In this document: positions 5,846 to 8,272 of the stretch, piece after piece | Numbering within the stretch: position 1 is the stretch's first letter | How the letters are laid out: each line of letters opens with the position of its first letter | Assembly (NCBI GenBank): GCA_964611585.1 | Contig: CAZTAK010000091.1 | Location: 1 to 8,272 of the forward strand | DNA length: 8,272 nt | Source of the DNA: CAZTAK01 sp964611585 | GTDB taxonomy: Bacteria > Pseudomonadota > Alphaproteobacteria > SHVP01 | Reading direction: 5' to 3' | Translations under genes and position numbers: made by a program | The notes under the pieces: model-generated | The model's database searches: none | Told to the model about the DNA's origin: nothing | Seen by the model: the letters and a program-made list of their open reading frames with translations, nothing else

Positions 5846-6547
5846 CTAAAACAGCGGCAACGCCGCCGCCGCGTCCGCGATCGAGGCCGCACCGAGCACG
5901 CGAAACGACGGGTCCGCGCAGGCCAGCGCCGCTTCACGCTCGCCGTCATTGGTGCCGTGTCCCGTGAGAACGTGGGTTCCGCCGCAAAGCCCGGCCCGGT
6001 GCCCCGCCTCGATATCGGTGGCGCGGTCGCCAACGATCCAGGACGCCGCGAGATCGAGTCGAAGCGCTTGTGCGGCAAGCAGCAGCATGCCGGGGTTCGG
6101 CTTGCGGGCGGGATGGTCCGGGCAACCGAACGGCGCTTTGCCTCGGGGGTGGTGAGGACAGGCGTAAACCGCGTCGAGAGCTGCGCCCGCGCCCGCGAGC
6201 GATTCGACGATCGCGTCTTGGACCTGGACGAAGGCGCGCCAGTCGTAATGCCCAAGGCCGATCCCGCCCTGGTTCGTGACGAGCACGACCGGGATGCCGC
6301 GCCGGTTGGCGTTCGCGATCGCGCGTACCGCGCCGTCGATCAGGCGGGTTTCGGACGGGAGATGCAGATAGCCCACGTCTTCGACGACGACGCCGTCACG
6401 GTCCAGGAAAAGCGCGGCCCGCCGGCGTGACCCGGCGGAGGGCTTCAGGACCTGGGACCACACGCCGTCCTTGTCGATGGGCGCGCCCGAAGGCAGGTTC
6501 GTCGCCGTCGTCATGGTTGGGCTCTCAGTTGTGGTGATTCTTCTCAT
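5846..6547 (-). CDS. HAD-family phosphatase, GmhB-like (histidinol-phosphate/heptose-bisphosphate type)
   Basis: This encodes a 233-residue cytoplasmic HAD hydrolase of the class that includes D-glycero-D-manno-heptose-1,7-bisphosphate 7-phosphatase, which acts in ADP-heptose synthesis for LPS. All four catalytic motifs are visible: I, FLDRDGVV with nucleophile Asp49 and acid/base Asp51; II, TNQ at 91-93; III, RKP at 148-150; IV, GDxxxD with Asp174 and Asp178. A zinc-loop-like segment follows as CPHHP (Cys130, His132) and GCPDHPARKP (Cys142, His145); E. coli GmhB has Cys-x-Cys directly before RKP, so the fourth ligand is altered. About 45 residues precede motif I, more than in E. coli GmhB. 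Start is uncertain: the ATG at 6547 has AAGGGG almost touching it, while the ATG at 6512-6514 (222 residues) has GAGAG 7 bases upstream. No other LPS gene is nearby, so the exact substrate is not certain. Confidence 0.85.
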   Translation of the reverse strand: MRRITTTESPTMTTATNLPSGAPIDKDGVWSQVLKPSAGSRRRAALFLDRDGVVVEDVGYLHLPSETRLIDGAVRAIANANRRGIPVVLVTNQGGIGLGHYDWRAFVQVQDAIVESLAGAGAALDAVYACPHHPRGKAPFGCPDHPARKPNPGMLLLAAQALRLDLAASWIVGDRATDIEAGHRAGLCGGTHVLTGHGTNDGEREAALACADPSFRVLGAASIADAAAALPLF

Positions 6548-6760
6548 TCCCCTTTCGCAGGCGCAAGGAAAAGCGCGCGTGCCCGGCGCCGGCGGGCCGA
6601 TGTTGCGACGAACGCACCGGGCAGTGTAGTTTCGCCGTTCCGATCGTCACGGGCGCTTGCGCATGGATCGGCTGCCGTCGTTATCACGGCGTCCGAACGG
6701 GGTTGAAGCGCGAGAGCGGCGGATGGTCGGCGCATCGAACCGGATCAAGAGGGGAATCGG
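6548..6760. promoter_or_regulatory. Divergent intergenic region, HAD phosphatase / ABC binding protein
   Basis: This 213-base spacer must hold the promoters for both divergent genes. A weak plus-strand candidate is TTGCGA (6603-6608), a 17-base spacer, then GTAGTT (6626-6631); the -10 fits poorly. A very GC-rich palindromic patch around 6577-6592 (core CCGGCGCCGG) could be an operator or structural. AGAGGGG (6748-6754) is the ribosome binding site for the downstream gene, 6 bases from its ATG. Confidence 0.35.
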
Positions 6761-7966
6761 ATGAACATCCGAAGGTGGTTTTTTACCGCGGCCGCTTGCG
6801 CGGCGTTCGCATTGGCACCGGCCTGGGCGCAGGCGCAAAGCATCAAGATCGGCGAAATCAACAGCTACACCGGCCCGCTTTCGGCGTTCACGCATCCATA
6901 CCGGAACGGCTGGACGTTGGCCACGGAGGAAATTAACGCCCGGGGTGGCGTCTTGGGGCGCACGCTCGAGGTGATTGCCCGCGACGACGCCGGTAAGGCC
7001 GGTGACGCGGTGAAGTTCGCCGAAGAGCTCGTGAGTAGCGAGAAGGTCGATGTGCTCGCGGGCACGTTCCTCTCCAACATCGGTCTCGCCGTCGCCGACT
7101 TCGCCAAGCAGCGCAAGGTCCTCTTCATCGCCTCCGAGCCCTTGACCGATGCCATGACGTGGGAGAACGGAAACCGCTACACGTTCCGTCTTCGCCCCAG
7201 CACCTACATGCAGGCGGCGATGCTGGCAGAGGAGGCCGCGAAGCTGCCGGCGAAGCGTTGGGCCACCTTGGCGCCCAACTACGAGTACGGCCAATCCGCG
7301 GTCGCCAACTTCAAGAAACTGCTTTCGGCGAAGCGCCCTGACGTTGAATGGGTGGCGGAGCAATGGCCGGCGCTGTTCAAGATTGACGCCGGCCCCACCG
7401 TTCAGGCGCTGGCGCGGGCGAACCCCGAGGCGATCTTCAACGTGACGTTCAGCGGCGATTTTGCGAAATTCGTGCGCGAGGGAACGCTGCGCGGCCTGTT
7501 CGAAGACCGCGCCGTCGTCAGCCTTCTCACGGGCGAGCCCGAATACCTCGTGCCGCTGAAGGGCGAAGCGCCGGTGGGTTGGATCACCACCGGCTATCCG
7601 TGGACCGCCATCGACACGCCCGAGCACAGTCGGTTCCTTGCGACCTATCGCGAGTCCTTCGGTGAAGAACCGCGCCTGGGCTCGATCGTCGGCTACAACA
7701 CGATCCTCACGGTCGCGGCGGCCATCGCCAAGGCCGGGTCCACCGACACCGAAAAGATGGTCGACGCGATGAAGGGGCTTCGCGTAGACACGCCATTCGG
7801 GCCCATCACCTATCGCGCCATCGATCATCAATCGACCATGGGCGCCTACGTTGGCCGCATCGCGGTCCAGGACGGCCAGGGGATCATGGTGGACTGGCGC
7901 TACGCGGACGGCGCCGATTACCTCCCCAGCGACGACGAGGTCCGCAAGCTCCGCCCCGCCGAGTAG
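6761..7966 (+). CDS. ABC transporter periplasmic substrate-binding protein, LivK/Peripla_BP_6 family
   Basis: This encodes a 401-residue secreted binding protein for the hydrophobic amino-acid/amide uptake (HAAT) class of ABC importers. Residues 1-25 form a signal peptide: RR near the start, a hydrophobic core rich in Ala and Phe, and an AQA cleavage site at 23-25, giving mature QSIKIGEINSYTGPL. The family hallmarks follow: the first strand IGEINSYTGP, the helix ending INARGGVLGR (58-67), the VLAGTFLSNIG ligand-side loop (98-108), and a C-terminal lobe through DTPFGPITYR. Length is typical. Ligands in this family range from branched-chain amino acids to amides, urea and aromatic acids, and cannot be read from sequence alone. 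The ATG has AGAGGGG 6 bases upstream. It is the first gene of an operon continuing with the LivH-type permease at 8225, across a 258-base structured spacer. Confidence 0.93.
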   Translation: MNIRRWFFTAAACAAFALAPAWAQAQSIKIGEINSYTGPLSAFTHPYRNGWTLATEEINARGGVLGRTLEVIARDDAGKAGDAVKFAEELVSSEKVDVLAGTFLSNIGLAVADFAKQRKVLFIASEPLTDAMTWENGNRYTFRLRPSTYMQAAMLAEEAAKLPAKRWATLAPNYEYGQSAVANFKKLLSAKRPDVEWVAEQWPALFKIDAGPTVQALARANPEAIFNVTFSGDFAKFVREGTLRGLFEDRAVVSLLTGEPEYLVPLKGEAPVGWITTGYPWTAIDTPEHSRFLATYRESFGEEPRLGSIVGYNTILTVAAAIAKAGSTDTEKMVDAMKGLRVDTPFGPITYRAIDHQSTMGAYVGRIAVQDGQGIMVDWRYADGADYLPSDDEVRKLRPAE

Positions 7967-7973
7967 GCTAGAT

Positions 7974-8015
7974 CGTGGTCGGTCGGAATCGCTAAATCGC
8001 GATCCGCCGACCACG
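7974..8015 (+). promoter_or_regulatory. Strong intercistronic hairpin after the binding-protein gene
   Basis: CGTGGTCGGTCGGAATCGC (7974-7992) pairs with GCGATCCGCCGACCACG (7999-8015): 17 base pairs with two single-base bulges in the left arm and a 6-base TAAATC loop. It starts 8 bases after the stop codon. No T-run follows, so it is better read as a 3' stabiliser of the binding-protein mRNA or a partial attenuator than as a full terminator. Such hairpins are common where a binding protein is needed in excess over its permease. Confidence 0.7.
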
Positions 8016-8071
8016 TGAATCTGGCCTATCTTATTGAAAAAGAGCGCATTCACGCAGCCGATCGCAACCGC

Positions 8072-8095
8072 ATCGCGGTTCCAATCAACCGCGAT
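8072..8095 (+). promoter_or_regulatory. Second intercistronic hairpin
   Basis: ATCGCGGTT (8072-8080) and AACCGCGAT (8087-8095) form a perfect 9-base-pair stem with loop CCAATC. CCGCTTT follows, which is too short a T-run for a confident intrinsic terminator. With the hairpin at 7974-8015 it makes the spacer before the permease gene heavily structured. Confidence 0.6.
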
Positions 8096-8125
8096 CCGCT
8101 TTAGCATGCCGTCGTTCGTGGCGGC

Positions 8126-8185
8126 GTCGGCGCCCATGTCGGCGCCCATGTCGGCGCCCATGTCGGTGCCCGTGTCGGTGCCCGT
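8126..8185 (+). repeat. Five tandem 12-base units before the permease gene
   Basis: Three exact copies of GTCGGCGCCCAT (8126-8161) are followed by two exact copies of GTCGGTGCCCGT (8162-8185). The two variants differ at two positions, so the array grew by at least two rounds of duplication. It ends 28 bases before the ribosome binding site GGAGGG. Read in frame it would encode APMS/VPVS repeats within a 64-codon TTG-started frame (8034-8228) that lacks a ribosome binding site; I do not call that a gene. Confidence 0.9.
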
Positions 8186-8213
8186 GCCGCCGCCCCGTCG
8201 CGCCAGCCGAGAC

Positions 8214-8219
8214 GGAGGG
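8214..8219 (+). promoter_or_regulatory. Ribosome binding site for the permease GTG start
   Basis: GGAGGG lies 5 bases before the GTG at 8225-8227. It supports the GTG as the true start, because no ATG in the permease frame is visible. Confidence 0.65.
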
Positions 8220-8224
8220 CGAGA

Positions 8225-8272
8225 GTGAGCTTTGCCGTCGTCCAGTTTCTCAACGGGCTGGCCAGCGCGTCG
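8225..8272 (+). CDS. Branched-chain amino-acid/amide ABC permease, LivH type, 5' end only
   Basis: Sixteen codons are visible before the window ends, reading (V/M)SFAVVQFLNGLASAS. This matches the start of LivH-type inner-membrane permeases, whose first segment commonly carries a Q-x-LNGL-x-x-(A/G)-S pattern leading into the first membrane helix. The gene follows the LivK-type binding protein on the same strand, the usual order for HAAT operons, and livM, livG and livF-type genes would be expected beyond the window. The start is a GTG with GGAGGG 5 bases upstream. Confidence 0.8.
   Translation, partial: MSFAVVQFLNGLASAS

Noticed and set aside
5243..6430. 395-codon plus-strand frame
   Set aside because: It overlaps the protease start and most of the HAD phosphatase on the other strand, both of which have complete catalytic motifs. 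Its peptide is Arg-rich and featureless.
7974..8015. Rho-independent terminator
   Set aside because: The stem is strong, but no run of Ts follows and the operon clearly continues into the permease gene.
6647..8161. 504-codon open frame on the minus strand opposite the binding-protein gene
   Set aside because: It is antisense to a clear LivK-family gene, its peptide is Arg/Gly/His-rich with no domain, and its MGADMGAD start is just the 12-base tandem array read backwards. High-GC genes often leave such shadows.

Overview
The window is GC-rich bacterial chromosome, most likely from an alphaproteobacterium. The main reasons are the codon bias, the mix of a LivK/LivH-type ABC transporter, a DapA-superfamily aldolase and an EntS-like MFS exporter, and intergenic repeats of a type I associate with Rhizobiales and Bradyrhizobium-like genomes (GTCCGCTTT...AAAGCGGAC hairpins that give spurious 'MSAF..KAD' peptides). 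The lineage is an inference, because no rRNA or marker gene is present.

Layout, left to right. Positions 1-63 hold the start of a minus-strand gene that leaves the window. Positions 238-1179 (minus) encode a dihydrodipicolinate synthase/N-acetylneuraminate lyase family aldolase. Positions 1180-2034 are an 855-base gene-free stretch full of short repeats, palindromes and hairpins. Positions 2035-3246/3267 (minus) encode an MFS exporter. Positions 3268-3810 are a second gene-free stretch with another copy of the same hairpin repeat. Positions 3811-5376 (minus) encode a membrane-anchored serine protease with an FHA-like N-terminal domain. After a 469-base gap, 5846-6547 (minus) encode a GmhB-like HAD phosphatase. 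Divergent from it, 6761-7966 (plus) encode a secreted substrate-binding protein of a branched-chain amino-acid/amide ABC transporter. From 8225 the LivH-type permease begins and runs off the window.

How the genes relate. The substrate-binding protein and permease are clearly one operon. Their 258-base spacer is unusual: two strong hairpins, then five tandem 12-base units just before the permease ribosome binding site. The four minus-strand genes lie 469 bases or more apart and look like separate transcription units with unrelated jobs. The aldolase and the gene leaving at position 63 are 174 bases apart and could share a transcript.

I see no CRISPR array, tRNA, rRNA, complete insertion sequence or phage gene, and nothing that amounts to a clearly new multi-gene system. 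The most interesting items are the FHA-like/transmembrane/trypsin-like protease, the structured ABC intercistronic region, and two diverged copies of a hairpin repeat flanking the MFS gene.
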